DNA of 64,000 nt from Paenibacillus sp. FSL R5-0623 (GCF_037974265.1 NZ_CP150233.1:4464001-4528000), one strand, 5' to 3'. Shown: positions 45,352 through 54,483, counted from the first letter of the stretch. The notes: generated from the letters alone by a model not told the origin. Translations and numbers: made by a program.

Positions 45352-46152
45352 TCACATCATACTTACGATCCAACCTATCCAATACGCAAATGGAATTAAT
45401 AACAACTGTGCCAACAGAGTACCAAACAAACGAGATACGAGCATGCAGCCATAAATCTGATTCATGCGATCCAAACGGATCTCGCCACGTAATGATCGGT
45501 CACTGAGCAGGGAAATCCGCGGATCAATCAGGATGGTTAACAAAATAGTGGCTATTCCGTTAATTAGCCCGGTTGATTGAGATGCAGCTACAGCCTGCCC
45601 TGGGTAAAGATAAGCTGCGTACAAGCTGGACAGGACACCCGTGGTGTAGATTGCGGTTACCGCTACATTCAGCATCATTAACCGTCTTGGCATCCCATGT
45701 TGCACCAAACGTTTGGCCATCTTCCAGGATGGCGGCGTGATGTAATACGTTGCATTTCTAATCTTGCTTCGCTTCAGCATACCGCGAACCATCGCAGGGA
45801 TAGAACCAGCTGCTTCAAAATGCACAACCATTCTCGCTGAGAGCTTCACCATGGTTGGAAAACACAATATGGCTAATGCCGTTCCAATTGTTGCAGCACC
45901 CATTAACCAGTGCAGCTGCGCCGCAAAGTGTGGATTGGCTCCACGTGTTGCGGTATCCACCAGATTACCTACCATTGGACCCTGGGCCATATTCGAGGTT
46001 CGAGAAACCAGCAGTAAAATACCTGCCAAAGAAATGGCCAGTGCAATTCTGCGGGTGCGTAAACCACCAAGGCGCAGCGCGTATGATAAGCTGTCTGCGG
46101 TATGAATCAGCATGGTGAACAGCATAGGGATTGCCAGGCTAAGACTAAACAT
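45352..46152 (-). CDS. amj: Lipid II flippase Amj family protein
   Basis: About 266 residues with six or seven helices. The start MLFTMLIHTADSLSYALRLGGLRTRRIALAISLAGILLLVSRTSNMAQGPMVG (pieces) and IDPRISLLSDRSLRGE near the C terminus match Amj (YdaH), the alternate to MurJ that flips lipid II across the membrane in Bacillus. The ATG at 46152 follows AAAGGAG; the 45 codons before it are not conserved-looking. Its neighbours are unrelated. Confidence 0.85.
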   Translation of the reverse strand: MFSLSLAIPMLFTMLIHTADSLSYALRLGGLRTRRIALAISLAGILLLVSRTSNMAQGPMVGNLVDTATRGANPHFAAQLHWLMGAATIGTALAILCFPTMVKLSARMVVHFEAAGSIPAMVRGMLKRSKIRNATYYITPPSWKMAKRLVQHGMPRRLMMLNVAVTAIYTTGVLSSLYAAYLYPGQAVAASQSTGLINGIATILLTILIDPRISLLSDRSLRGEIRLDRMNQIYGCMLVSRLFGTLLAQLLLIPFAYWIGWIVSMM

Positions 46153-46296
46153 ATGTATGTACTCCTTTATATTCCTGTTATTGAACTTATTTCTTTCATG
46201 GACAGCATTATACTCCTCTAGCTTGCAAAAGTATAGGAACGAGATCCTTTTATATAAGTTGAAATAAAGAATGTTTACACTGGACACTCCGATGAC

Positions 46297-46422
46297 AGAA
46301 CAACCTTCCGATCGCTGTTATCCCCAGATTTTTTGATTCCTTTTAGAAAGGGGTAAATCCGGGGATAAAGGCGAACACTTCGTTTCTTCAGGTTTTTTCT
46401 GTCCTCTCCGTTTCGTGTAAAG
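46297..46422. repeat. Dispersed palindromic repeat, copy 2
   Basis: It starts AGAACAACCTTCCGATCGC and contains TTATCCCCAGATTTT / TAAATCCGGGGATAA, then AAAGGCGAACACTTCG and TTTTCTGTCCTCTCCG. Nearly the whole element aligns with copy 1 over about 120 bases. The arms hold one mismatch. Confidence 0.82.
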
Positions 46423-46479
46423 TTTATTTCAATTTATATAGATCATCGGTAAATGCACTTACGACCTCGGCTGTTCATC

Positions 46480-46504
46480 GTTTATCCCTCCCCTCAGAGG
46501 GTAA
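46480..46504 (+). promoter_or_regulatory. Sigma-B-like promoter of the YdaT-like gene
   Basis: GTTTAT, a 13-base spacer, GGGTAA: close to the GTTTAA-N(12-15)-GGGTAT general-stress consensus. It lies about 40 bases before the start codon. Confidence 0.6.
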
Positions 46505-46541
46505 TATACAACTAATCCATTATTGTACAGGAGGGGTTCAT

Positions 46542-47012
46542 ATGCCTTGGAACAAACAGGATTATCCGGTATCCATGAAGAATCTGGAACCACGTGTCAG
46601 ACATAAAGCCATTGAGATTGCCAATGCTCTGCTCGATGACGGGTATGAAGAAGGGCGCTCGATTGCCATAGCGACAGCTAAGGCGGAAGAATGGGATGAA
46701 AATCATCCCGTGCCGGAAAGTTCGAAATCGGACTCCACATCTTCTTCCGAAAACTCCAACCGTAACAAGTCATCTTCCACGGATCGTCGTCATTCCGAGC
46801 CCATTTCTTCGTCCAAAAGTCATGATAACATCCATGTCGTGCCTACCGACTCCGGTTGGGCGATCAAGGAAGAAGGAAAGTCTACCTATCTGTCCACATT
46901 TGATAGTAAAGCAGAAGCTGTAGATAAGGCCAAAGAACTGAGTAGTAAACAAAATATTCGAGCGATTATCCATAATCAGGATGGTCAGATTGCTTCTTCG
47001 ATCAAGCCCTGA
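46542..47012 (+). CDS. YdaT-like stress protein with DUF2188-type C terminus
   Basis: 156 residues. The N-terminal block (1-50) MPWNKQDYPVSMKNLEPRVR / KAIEIANALLDDGYEEGRSIAIATAKAEEW resembles Bacillus general stress protein YdaT. A Ser/Asn-rich linker (60-95) leads to HVVPTDSGWAIKEEGKSTYLS / FDSKAEAVDKAKELSSKQ / AIIHNQDGQI, a DUF2188 pattern. Soluble, no signal. The promoter resembles sigma B, which fits a stress role. Exact function unknown. The ATG lies behind AGGAGGGG. Confidence 0.83.
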   Translation: MPWNKQDYPVSMKNLEPRVRHKAIEIANALLDDGYEEGRSIAIATAKAEEWDENHPVPESSKSDSTSSSENSNRNKSSSTDRRHSEPISSSKSHDNIHVVPTDSGWAIKEEGKSTYLSTFDSKAEAVDKAKELSSKQNIRAIIHNQDGQIASSIKP

Positions 47013-47028
47013 ATGAAACGGAAAACAA

Positions 47029-47071
47029 TAAAATCCCTTTTGCTGCTGAAGAGCAGTCAAAAGGGATTTTG
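47029..47071 (+). terminator. Bidirectional terminator between the YdaT-like gene and yitT
   Basis: AAAATCCCTTTTG / CAAAAGGGATTTT with inner CTGCT/AGCAG; T-rich on both sides. Confidence 0.85.
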
Positions 47072-47137
47072 TATGAACTTTAACTATCAAGACCTGAATA
47101 TGATGCATACAGGTTATGGTTATTCTGAAACGTATGG

Positions 47138-47872
47138 TTAATTGGATACCCCTCTAGCCACCGTAGTCCGTTGTGAAATAGCAGCAGCGTTAACTGCCTT
47201 GGCTGCAGCCGATGGCATCGGCAATTTCACAGCTGAAGTTGTAACCACGGTTCCGCGAGCCGGAACACTGACGACGTACGTGATGACTTTACTGGCAATC
47301 CATACGGCCAGAATCGTATATAAAGTTTCTTTTACCGGAAGAAAGAAAAGCGACAATCCCAATACAAAAGCATCGCTGACAAAGAAAACTGTTCCCAGCT
47401 TCCATCCCTTCCAGCGGCTAACCAGCACGGCGAGAATATCGTCTCCACCTGTCGCTCCACCGAATCGAAGCACGATCCCAGCGCCTACCCCTGTCAATAT
47501 ACCGGATAGAACTGCCGGAATCCACAGATTTCCGTTAAACGACAATACCAGTGTGGAGTATCGTTCAAAGCCGTCATAGAATAGGGAAAATGCACCGACG
47601 CCAAGCAATGCCTGAATCATGAATTTCCAGCCTTTGAGGAACCAAGCCAGGATCATGACCGGAATGTCCAGTAACAACATACCGATAGCAGGTGATAAGC
47701 CTGTTGCGTATTTTCCGAGCAGGGCCAGACCAACAAATCCGCCCTCCGATAAATGATTCTGAAAGTTAATGTGATAATAAGCAAAAGCTAAAATAAATGT
47801 ACCGAGCAGCATAATGGCGAATTTGATCGCCTCTGTTTTAACGTGTTGTAAGGTTAACGATGTTCTCTTCAT
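47138..47872 (-). CDS. YitT-family membrane protein
   Basis: 244 residues with five helices. NHLSEGGFVGLALLGKYATGLSPAIGMLLLDIPVMILAW and VLRFGGATGGDDILAVLVSRWKGWKLGTVFFVSDAFVL (pieces) are the YitT membrane domain (DUF161). The usual cytoplasmic DUF2179 domain is missing; instead there is a 40-residue Ala/Thr-rich tail. It is thus a short family variant. Function unknown. A long leader with possible RNA structure lies upstream. Confidence 0.85.
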   Translation of the reverse strand: MKRTSLTLQHVKTEAIKFAIMLLGTFILAFAYYHINFQNHLSEGGFVGLALLGKYATGLSPAIGMLLLDIPVMILAWFLKGWKFMIQALLGVGAFSLFYDGFERYSTLVLSFNGNLWIPAVLSGILTGVGAGIVLRFGGATGGDDILAVLVSRWKGWKLGTVFFVSDAFVLGLSLFFLPVKETLYTILAVWIASKVITYVVSVPARGTVVTTSAVKLPMPSAAAKAVNAAAISQRTTVARGVSN

Positions 47873-47979
47873 TCAGGTTCCCTCGCAGTTTGTAGGTTGG
47901 TTTTTTAGACCGACCGTACCCTGCAAAAGGTAAGCCTGGAAGAAATCATCGTGTACGTCCTTCGAATATTCATTCCAAT

Positions 47980-48036
47980 CCCCTCTTTCGCAGAGTCAGC
48001 CGTTTTTTTGAACCGGTTGGTGTACTCTACAAGGGG
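47980..48036 (-). other. Long imperfect hairpin in the yitT leader
   Basis: CCCCT-AGAGT-CCG arms pair with CGG-ACTCT-AGGGG around internal loops in either orientation. It lies 110-165 bases upstream of yitT. The 950-base gap between yitT and the TIR gene otherwise holds repeat copy 3 and no gene I can support. Confidence 0.4.
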
Positions 48037-48227
48037 CGCTATGTGTATGAGAGATCGTAACGTTTCCAGATCGTCCTTGGGGAGATTGTCCTTCGGGAAC
48101 TCATGGTATCCTGATCCTTTCTGTTCTGTTGTGGTTAGCTGTGCTCAGTTAAACTGAAAAATAACTACAATGCATAAGCTTGAACATTTAATTGTACACT
48201 TACACTTGGATTACAGTACCCTCTTTT

Positions 48228-48384
48228 GATCGCGGTTATCCCCGGATTTTTGGAATTCCATTCTTCCCTCTGAGGAAAATCCGGTGATAGCCTATGCCTC
48301 CGAAGCTGCTTTCTTTCAGAAAGCTTTCAGGTGAACGCTTCGCTTCTACAGATGGGTTCTGCACTCTTCGTTCCTGTGTAAATT
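48228..48384. repeat. Dispersed palindromic repeat, copy 3 (with internal insertion)
   Basis: GATCGCGGTTATCCCCGG ... AAAATCCGGTGATAG keeps both arms of the palindrome with two changes. About 40 bases, including a small TTTCAGAAAG hairpin, then separate it from the shared tail GTGAACGCTTCGCTTCT and CTGCACTCTTCGTTCCTGTG. Confidence 0.72.
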
Positions 48385-48773
48385 GTAAATCCAACTTACA
48401 GCAGTTGCAAGTTCATTCAGTTTAAACACCAAAGCTAACTTGCTTGTTCTTCTATTATATAACACCAACGTGACCGGGTCTAAACAGCAGACCCCTCAAA
48501 AACAGGCATAAAGCAGCCTTTGGACTGCTCCAGCAGTCATACGGCAACACCAGGATAAGCAATGCTTGCTAATGGTGCAACCTGCTCCTTTATTCTATGA
48601 CCAAAGCTTCCAAAAATAACTGTCAGTCACCCAACTGTGACAAATTGGGGCCTTTTTTTTATTTTCTGGGGAGTGGTAAAGGAATCATTATCCTTTTGAA
48701 CATACACTATAGCAAGCGTAATCGGCTTATTCTTGGTTCCGCTCAAACGTTTCCATACTTACTCTGCTGTTTA

Positions 48774-48782
48774 TGGTATAAT
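48774..48782 (+). promoter_or_regulatory. Extended -10 promoter of the TIR gene
   Basis: TGGTATAAT, an extended -10 element; the -35 is weak. The transcript would start near 48789, 35 bases before the ATG. Confidence 0.6.
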
Positions 48783-48823
48783 ATAACAATTGAATCCCAC
48801 TACCGTTTAAGCGAGGCGGATTG

Positions 48824-49861
48824 ATGAAAACGTTAAAGCCAAGAGTCTTTATTGGCTGCTCGCTGGAAGCCAAGCCGATTGCAGCCGCAGTACACGAAAA
48901 CTTACGTTTCTCAGCTGAAGTTACCCCTTGGTACTCCGGAGTTTTTAATCCAAGCAGCTATACCATGGACGACCTGGAAGCAGAAGTCCGTACAACAGAC
49001 TTTGCCATTTTTATTTTTCATCCGGATGATATATCCAAAATTCGCGGGAAGTACTACGCGTCGGTCCGGGATAATACAATGCTTGAAATGGGTCTGTTTA
49101 TGGGCCGTCTGGGACGAAAGCGTATTTTTTTCATTCTTCCTGAAGATATTACAGACATCAAGGACACAACCAAGGTCGAGGGATTGCGTATGCCTACAGA
49201 TTTGCTGGGGTTAAATCCACTCGTGTATGAAATTCGTTCTGACGGAAAGTGGGCGCCAGCTGTCTCGGTGGCATGTTCCAAAATCGCAGACAGTATTGAG
49301 GAACAAGGACGCTGGAGTGATCCAGAATTGGAGAATATCATTGAGAAGCATAAACGCACTGAGGGAGAAGCAAGGTTACAACTGCTCAAGTTGCTGCGGT
49401 TCTTTAGGGAATTGCTGCGTACCCGCAAAGCAGATGCCAAAATGCTGGAGCGAATGAGCGATGCCCTGCGTACCGCCTTTGTCTCTCATCCTCCATTTGC
49501 CGTACGGGGCACTGCCATATACCGTACAGATGACAGTGGTTATATTGAGCAATTATGTGGTAATGTTGGAGAACCGGGGAGAAAGTATGACTTGTCCGCT
49601 AATGACGACAAACAACCGGATGATCCCAAGCGCATCCTGGTGATTGACTCTTACCGGGAAAACAAGATCAAGATCAATCTGTATGATGATTACCTTGAGA
49701 AAGAATATCTGCTATGCTATCCTGTAGCCAAGAGGTATGTAATCACCGTTCACATTATTGGACATATTGAAGCGGATGAGGCGGTATTTCAGCAGATTGA
49801 CCTACAGAATCGTCAACTGTTCAACGCCATCAACGATTTGTTAGGAGGCGAACCGGAATGA
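48824..49861 (+). CDS. TIR-like domain protein, candidate NAD-degrading defence effector
   Basis: About 345 residues. Residues 1-150 match the predicted nucleotide-binding TIR-like family (PF10137 type): VFIGCSLEAKPIAAAVHENL, VEGLRMPTDLLG, and SVRDNTMLEMGLFMGRLGRKRIFFILP. Here Glu88 of the DNTMLEMG stretch occupies the place of the catalytic Glu of NADase TIR domains. Residues about 190-345 form an unrelated alpha/beta part, GAF-like in pattern (RVSDAL-type helix, strands, final helix NRQLFNAINDLLGG), and could be a sensor. The family occurs in CBASS and other abortive-infection systems. Here no cyclase or STING gene is adjacent. The ATG is at 48824; a TTG codon precedes it. Confidence 0.82.
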   Translation: MKTLKPRVFIGCSLEAKPIAAAVHENLRFSAEVTPWYSGVFNPSSYTMDDLEAEVRTTDFAIFIFHPDDISKIRGKYYASVRDNTMLEMGLFMGRLGRKRIFFILPEDITDIKDTTKVEGLRMPTDLLGLNPLVYEIRSDGKWAPAVSVACSKIADSIEEQGRWSDPELENIIEKHKRTEGEARLQLLKLLRFFRELLRTRKADAKMLERMSDALRTAFVSHPPFAVRGTAIYRTDDSGYIEQLCGNVGEPGRKYDLSANDDKQPDDPKRILVIDSYRENKIKINLYDDYLEKEYLLCYPVAKRYVITVHIIGHIEADEAVFQQIDLQNRQLFNAINDLLGGEPE

Positions 49862-50091
49862 AACCGGACACGAAAAAAATAAGCAAGCGCTGGGGCAGCG
49901 AAAAAAAGGTACGCCTCAGTTCTGCGCCCGAATCATCACGACCGGTTCCGGAACCCAAGGAAGAAGATCGTTTCCACAAGCCGGCCGTGCCGCTAACTAC
50001 CATTGGGCCCTCCCTGAAGGGCAAGGAAAGACCTTATAAGGTCATCCTTGAAAAAGAGGCGTTCTACGAAAAGCCTCAATATCTTGCTTAA
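49858..50091 (+). CDS. Small basic protein translationally coupled to the TIR gene
   Basis: 77 residues, Lys/Pro-rich and probably disordered (MKPDTKKISKRWGSEKK, ESSRPVPEPKEEDRFHKP, PYKVILEKEAFYEKPQ). Its ATG overlaps the TIR stop codon (ATGA), and AGGAGG sits nine bases upstream inside the TIR gene, which strongly supports translation. No known domain. By context it could be a regulator, inhibitor or adaptor of the TIR protein, but that is inference only. Confidence 0.7.
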   Translation: MKPDTKKISKRWGSEKKVRLSSAPESSRPVPEPKEEDRFHKPAVPLTTIGPSLKGKERPYKVILEKEAFYEKPQYLA

Positions 50092-50139
50092 TTTCTGAAC
50101 ACATCATCAAACCTGCCGCTGAATCGGCAGTATTCCATA

Positions 50140-50170
50140 GGCCCCGCCGCCCAAGGCAGGGGCTTTTTTG
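50140..50170 (+). terminator. Terminator of the TIR operon
   Basis: GGCCCCGCC / GGCAGGGGC hairpin with six T. The following 390 bases up to the YhjD-like gene hold nothing I can name. Confidence 0.85.
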
Positions 50171-50558
50171 TTGCTCATTTTCGCTAAAATAAAACTGTTA
50201 CTACTCGTTGACTTCGCATCATCGTGTTGCGGCAAATCATACTGAAATCCTTATTGTAATTCACTGCTCTAATTCATTGCTTGTAATCACTTCTGTAGCA
50301 GACTGCATTGCATAGGGCTTATTTGGTTTATGGCCTTAGGTTTCCTGCAAAACCCATAAATTATACCTTATTTTGGAGCAGGCTTGTCCCTAAATCCCTA
50401 GCCTCACTCACTATCTGTACCTTTAGGAAAATGCGATAATGTGTGCTTCCAATATTTCTCGGTTGTATTGTGTATCTCCATTACATATATTGATTATAAT
50501 ATAGGAACACATGTTCTGTAAATATAAAATTCCAATTAAAGGTTAAGGAAGTGAACAT

Positions 50559-50942
50559 ATGACATCCTCAACTTCCGCCCCATCCCCTGCGGATGAAGAC
50601 CATCGTCTGATTAAAGGTCTGGTTGTGCGCACGCTTTTGCTGGATGTACTTGAACGAGATATTCGCACACTGGATACGCTGCTACTTAAGATGCCCGAAG
50701 TCTACATTCTGTCGCTGACCCGCATTCAGAACAATGTGCTCAAGGAGATGTTGGCCCTTCGTAAACAGATGAGAACCCGTGGTGTCAAGGTCCTGGAAGA
50801 GACACGGGAAGCCGAGGGTATCGAAACTCTGTATATGTGCAGGGGGTATTGGCAACGGTTCTATATGCTGTGGACATTCGCACGCAATGAAGTCAAAAAA
50901 GAACTCAGTCGGCATCTGCAGATGGACTTGGCGCAGACTTGA
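50559..50942 (+). CDS. YhjD-like conserved protein
   Basis: 127 residues, soluble and helical. VRTLLLDVLERDIRTLDTLLLKMPEVYILSLTRIQNNVLKEMLALRKQMRTRGVKVLEE (pieces) resembles the short Bacillus protein YhjD (LLPMLLQVLERDIRTI...). Function unknown. The ATG at 50559 follows TTAAGGAAG. Monocistronic; a promoter is likely in the AT-rich stretch before it, but I cannot name one. Confidence 0.65.
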   Translation: MTSSTSAPSPADEDHRLIKGLVVRTLLLDVLERDIRTLDTLLLKMPEVYILSLTRIQNNVLKEMLALRKQMRTRGVKVLEETREAEGIETLYMCRGYWQRFYMLWTFARNEVKKELSRHLQMDLAQT

Positions 50943-51105
50943 TACAACTCTGACAATATTGAACCCATCCGTAGCAAAACAAGTTGACCATCGCTAGCTG
51001 TGTTCATTAAGATGGAGAAGAGATATCCAACCATTCCAATAAGGCATGAATTGATTTCAACCGGGTATACTCTCAACGTCTTATCAATCAAGGAGTTGTT
51101 ACTTC

Positions 51106-52062
51106 ATGGATCTGAATACACAATCGATTAAACAAACACCCGCACATACAGGCATTGCCGCAGATGTGACCGAACTAATCGGCCAGACACCTGCCGTTAA
51201 ACTGAACAGACTCACAGACAGCGACTCCGCTGACGTATACGTGAAACTGGAATACTTCAACCCGAGTGGCAGCGTCAAAGACCGTGCCGCCTATAACCTG
51301 ATCGTTCAGGCTGAACTTGCGGGACACTTGCTCCCTGGTGCTACCATTATTGAACCGACGAGCGGCAATACCGGGATTGGTCTTGCGATGAATGCCGCTG
51401 CCAAAGGATATAAAGCCATTCTGATCATGCCGGACAATATGTCCAAGGAACGCATCAACATTCTGAAAGCCTACGGCGCAGATGTGGTGCTCACCCCTGC
51501 TGCGGAGCGGATGCCTGGTGCGATTCGCAAAGCGAAAGAACTTCAGGCAGACATTCCAGGAAGTTTCATTCCGCAGCAATTCGAGAATCCGGCGAACCCG
51601 GATATTCACCGGATCACTACGGCTCCCGAGATTATGCAGCAGATGGATGGCAGGCTGGACGCCTTCATCGCTACGGCGGGGACCGGCGGAACCATTACCG
51701 GGACGGGAGAAGAACTGCGCAAGCAGTTACCCGATATCCGCATCTATGCGGTGGAGCCCAAAGGTTCTCCGGTGTTGTCCGGTGGCGAGCCCGGACCACA
51801 CAAGCTCGTCGGTACAAGTCCGGGGTTCATTCCGGACATCCTGAATACCGACGTGTGGGATGCCATCATCCAGGTGTCCGATGAGGACGCACTGGATACG
51901 ATGCGGCAGCTTGCTGCCCGGGAAGGGCTGCTGCTCGGCCCTTCCTCTGGCGCTTCGGTGTGGGCCTCCCTTCGCATCGCGAAGGAACTGGGGCCGGGGC
52001 ACCGGGTGCTCTGCATTGCGCCGGATACCGGGGAACGGTATCTGAGCATGGGTATTTTTTAA
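51106..52062 (+). CDS. cysK: Cysteine synthase family PLP enzyme
   Basis: 318 residues. Substrate loop and PLP Lys58 in NPSGSVKDRAA, TSGNTGIGLA for the carboxylate, and GTGGTITGTGE for the phosphate, with PSSGA near the C terminus. It makes cysteine from O-acetylserine and sulfide. The start ELIGQTPAVKLNRL is typical of CysK. The 3' third is richer in GC than the rest. AAGGAG precedes the ATG. No sulfate genes are near. Confidence 0.93.
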   Translation: MDLNTQSIKQTPAHTGIAADVTELIGQTPAVKLNRLTDSDSADVYVKLEYFNPSGSVKDRAAYNLIVQAELAGHLLPGATIIEPTSGNTGIGLAMNAAAKGYKAILIMPDNMSKERINILKAYGADVVLTPAAERMPGAIRKAKELQADIPGSFIPQQFENPANPDIHRITTAPEIMQQMDGRLDAFIATAGTGGTITGTGEELRKQLPDIRIYAVEPKGSPVLSGGEPGPHKLVGTSPGFIPDILNTDVWDAIIQVSDEDALDTMRQLAAREGLLLGPSSGASVWASLRIAKELGPGHRVLCIAPDTGERYLSMGIF

Positions 52063-52201
52063 CACAGCATAAATCTGTACACATCAAAAAGGGGCTTCCA
52101 TGTCCCATAAGTCATGAGCATGACAGAGCCTCTCCCTTATTAGCGTTGGGAAAACCCCTCGAAAAATGGGAATAGAAATACAATTGAGGAACCATCAGAA
52201 T

Positions 52202-52261
52202 AAAAAATAAGCTCTTGCTCACATACGAATGATGAATCCGCAGAGAACAAGAACTTATTTT
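52202..52261 (-). terminator. Terminator after the helicase gene
   Basis: AATAAGTTCTTG / CAAGAGCTTATT arms (one G-U) with TTTTTTATT on the minus strand, about 55 bases after the stop. Confidence 0.8.
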
Positions 52262-52313
52262 GGCAAGAAACCTTATCATCAAAAATAAAGCAAGAACATT
52301 TAACGTAAGCTGT

Positions 52314-54296
52314 TTAGTGTGTCAGGGTTGTCCATTCCACACCTTCAGGGAGCAGAGCCGCAATGCGGTCTTTGGCTTCCTTTTTGGTATACAGCGATTC
52401 ATCGAGAATGACCGCAGAACCGGAATCCGTGCTTGTCCGAATCAGACGTCCAAGACCTTGCTTCACACGCAGGAGCATATACGGAAGATCGATCTCTTCG
52501 TATGGTGCTGCCGACGCACTGCGTTTTGCATTGAAGACAGGGTCCTGTGGTGGATACGGAAGCGACCAGATCATGACATTGGATAATGACGGACCTGGAA
52601 CGTCCAGTCCTTCCCACAGATTAACGGAACACAGCACACTCTCCTCATCCTGCTGGAACGCGGCGATCAGATCACTGATCTCCCGGTCGCCCTCATACAT
52701 AAAGCGCAAACCTTCTGCTTCGGGTACATGAACGATGTCCTGCTTGAACGCGCGTAGTTCTTCCATCGTACGGAACAGAACCAGCGCACGTCCTCCACTC
52801 TCCTGAAGCAACGACACCGCATCACGCATGCGATTTTCATTCTCAGGGTGACCCGGTACAGCTTCATCGGTAATTTTCATCTTCATTTTGTCCGCATAAT
52901 CATACGGGGAAGCCACCGAGAATGATACAAAATCATCAATGCCCAGGCTGTCCGCCACATAACGGAATGAACTGTCCACAGATAACGTAGCGGAGGAGAA
53001 TACGATTGGAATACCTGTGTTGAACACACGCTCGTTCAGCATTTCCTTCACGGTGCGCGGCATGATCGATAAGGTCGTCTCATCCTCGCTCTCTTCCGCC
53101 CAACAGATGTAACCATCTTCCTTGCGGAACAAGGCAAGCGCAGACTGAATCATATCGAGATGTTCTTCCACGACACGCATCTGATAACCATCCAGCGAGA
53201 ACAATCCGCTCTCAAATACCAATTCTTCGCCGATTGCATCCAGCACACTCGTCAGTCGTTCAATCTCACGCAGAAGCGGTGCTTCTACCCGAACTTCTTT
53301 CCGTTCCGAACCAGGGATCGCCACCGTATACGTATCCAGCAATGCAAACAGTCGCTCACTGCTCTCAATCGCTTCATCTACACACTCCGCGAGGGATTCA
53401 CGAATCTCTCCTTCTAACAGGCGAGTGACGAGCTCCTCAAAGATACGGTGTTTCAGCTTGTAGCTCAGTGCGTTCAGGGCTGCTTCTTCCAGCAAATGTC
53501 CTTCATCAAATACAACTGAACTGTGATCAGGCAGGAGTGGCAGTTGGCCCTCGCGTTTGCGCGCATCATAGGTCCACACATGCTCCATGTAATAATCATG
53601 GGAACAGATGATGATGTCTTTGGAACGACGGTAATGGTCACGCGACAGCGTCAGGCCGCAACGTTGACGTTTTGGACAAACAAAACAATCCTGGAATGGG
53701 TCCCAGTTGATTTTATTCCACTGACGATCATTCAGATGTGGATACTGTTTGCGGTCACCATACGGATGGAAGGCCTGAAGTGTACCCGGCGTATTCACAA
53801 AATCCGGCAGACTCTCATGCACTTCTTCAATAACGGGCGCATCTTCATCCGCAAATCGCATTGCACTTAATTTGTTCAGACAGACGTATTGGTCCGGTGA
53901 TTTGCCCAGACGTGCGTCCACTTCCAAGTCCAGATGTGCAGCCAGCTTCGCAATATCTCCGCCGGGCTTCACAAGCTGTTCAATCAAAGACTCATCGGCA
54001 CAGGCGATCACCGCCGGTTTGCCCGTATAACGTGCATAACAGACCGCGTAGAGCAGATAGACTAACGTCTTGCCTGTTCCGACACCGGCCTCCGCCATAA
54101 TGGTCTTTTTATCTCCATAGGCCCGTTCGAGCTGGTACGCCATAAAAATCTGTTCATCCCGTACCTCGAAGCCGAACTCTGGCAAAATATCGTAAAAAAC
54201 ATCGGCAACCCATTCTCCCAGACGGGATACAAAAGGTTCAGCCGGATCATATGCAAAAGGATAACGTTGTGTAGACAATCCTAGGTCAGCCTCCAT
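52314..54296 (-). CDS. DinG/XPD-type ATP-dependent DNA helicase
   Basis: 660 residues. Walker A AGVGTGKT (70-77), the motif VVFDEGHLLEEAA (DEGH box) and C-terminal NLWEGLDVPG and GLGRLIRTSTD are superfamily 2 XPD/DinG helicase signatures. CFVCPKRQRCG with an earlier Cys forms the iron-sulfur cluster of this group. It unwinds 5'-to-3' in DNA repair. B. subtilis DinG carries an exonuclease domain; here it is absent, so this matches the shorter YoaA-like form. Confidence 0.92.
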   Translation of the reverse strand: MEADLGLSTQRYPFAYDPAEPFVSRLGEWVADVFYDILPEFGFEVRDEQIFMAYQLERAYGDKKTIMAEAGVGTGKTLVYLLYAVCYARYTGKPAVIACADESLIEQLVKPGGDIAKLAAHLDLEVDARLGKSPDQYVCLNKLSAMRFADEDAPVIEEVHESLPDFVNTPGTLQAFHPYGDRKQYPHLNDRQWNKINWDPFQDCFVCPKRQRCGLTLSRDHYRRSKDIIICSHDYYMEHVWTYDARKREGQLPLLPDHSSVVFDEGHLLEEAALNALSYKLKHRIFEELVTRLLEGEIRESLAECVDEAIESSERLFALLDTYTVAIPGSERKEVRVEAPLLREIERLTSVLDAIGEELVFESGLFSLDGYQMRVVEEHLDMIQSALALFRKEDGYICWAEESEDETTLSIMPRTVKEMLNERVFNTGIPIVFSSATLSVDSSFRYVADSLGIDDFVSFSVASPYDYADKMKMKITDEAVPGHPENENRMRDAVSLLQESGGRALVLFRTMEELRAFKQDIVHVPEAEGLRFMYEGDREISDLIAAFQQDEESVLCSVNLWEGLDVPGPSLSNVMIWSLPYPPQDPVFNAKRSASAAPYEEIDLPYMLLRVKQGLGRLIRTSTDSGSAVILDESLYTKKEAKDRIAALLPEGVEWTTLTH

Positions 54297-54483
54297 TCTT
54301 AGACGCGGTCCTCTTTCATTTTCCGTTCAAAAAAGGCCGCAGGGCAAAAGTTAATTATCTCACGCGATGAAGCGGGTGACAAGCTTTTTTTGTTAGGTTA
54401 TTTGCAAGGTTGAATGTATAGAACCAATTTTCAGGGAAAATATATACAGGAATCCACTTTAAGGAAAGGCGGTGCTCCACTCC

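Noticed and set aside
48597..48824. 75-codon frame just before the TIR gene
   Set aside because: Covers the promoter of the TIR gene, has no ribosome-binding site and looks random.
52070..52200. Inverted repeat GTCATGAGCATGAC after cysK as terminator
   Set aside because: Short stem without a T tract; not enough to call.
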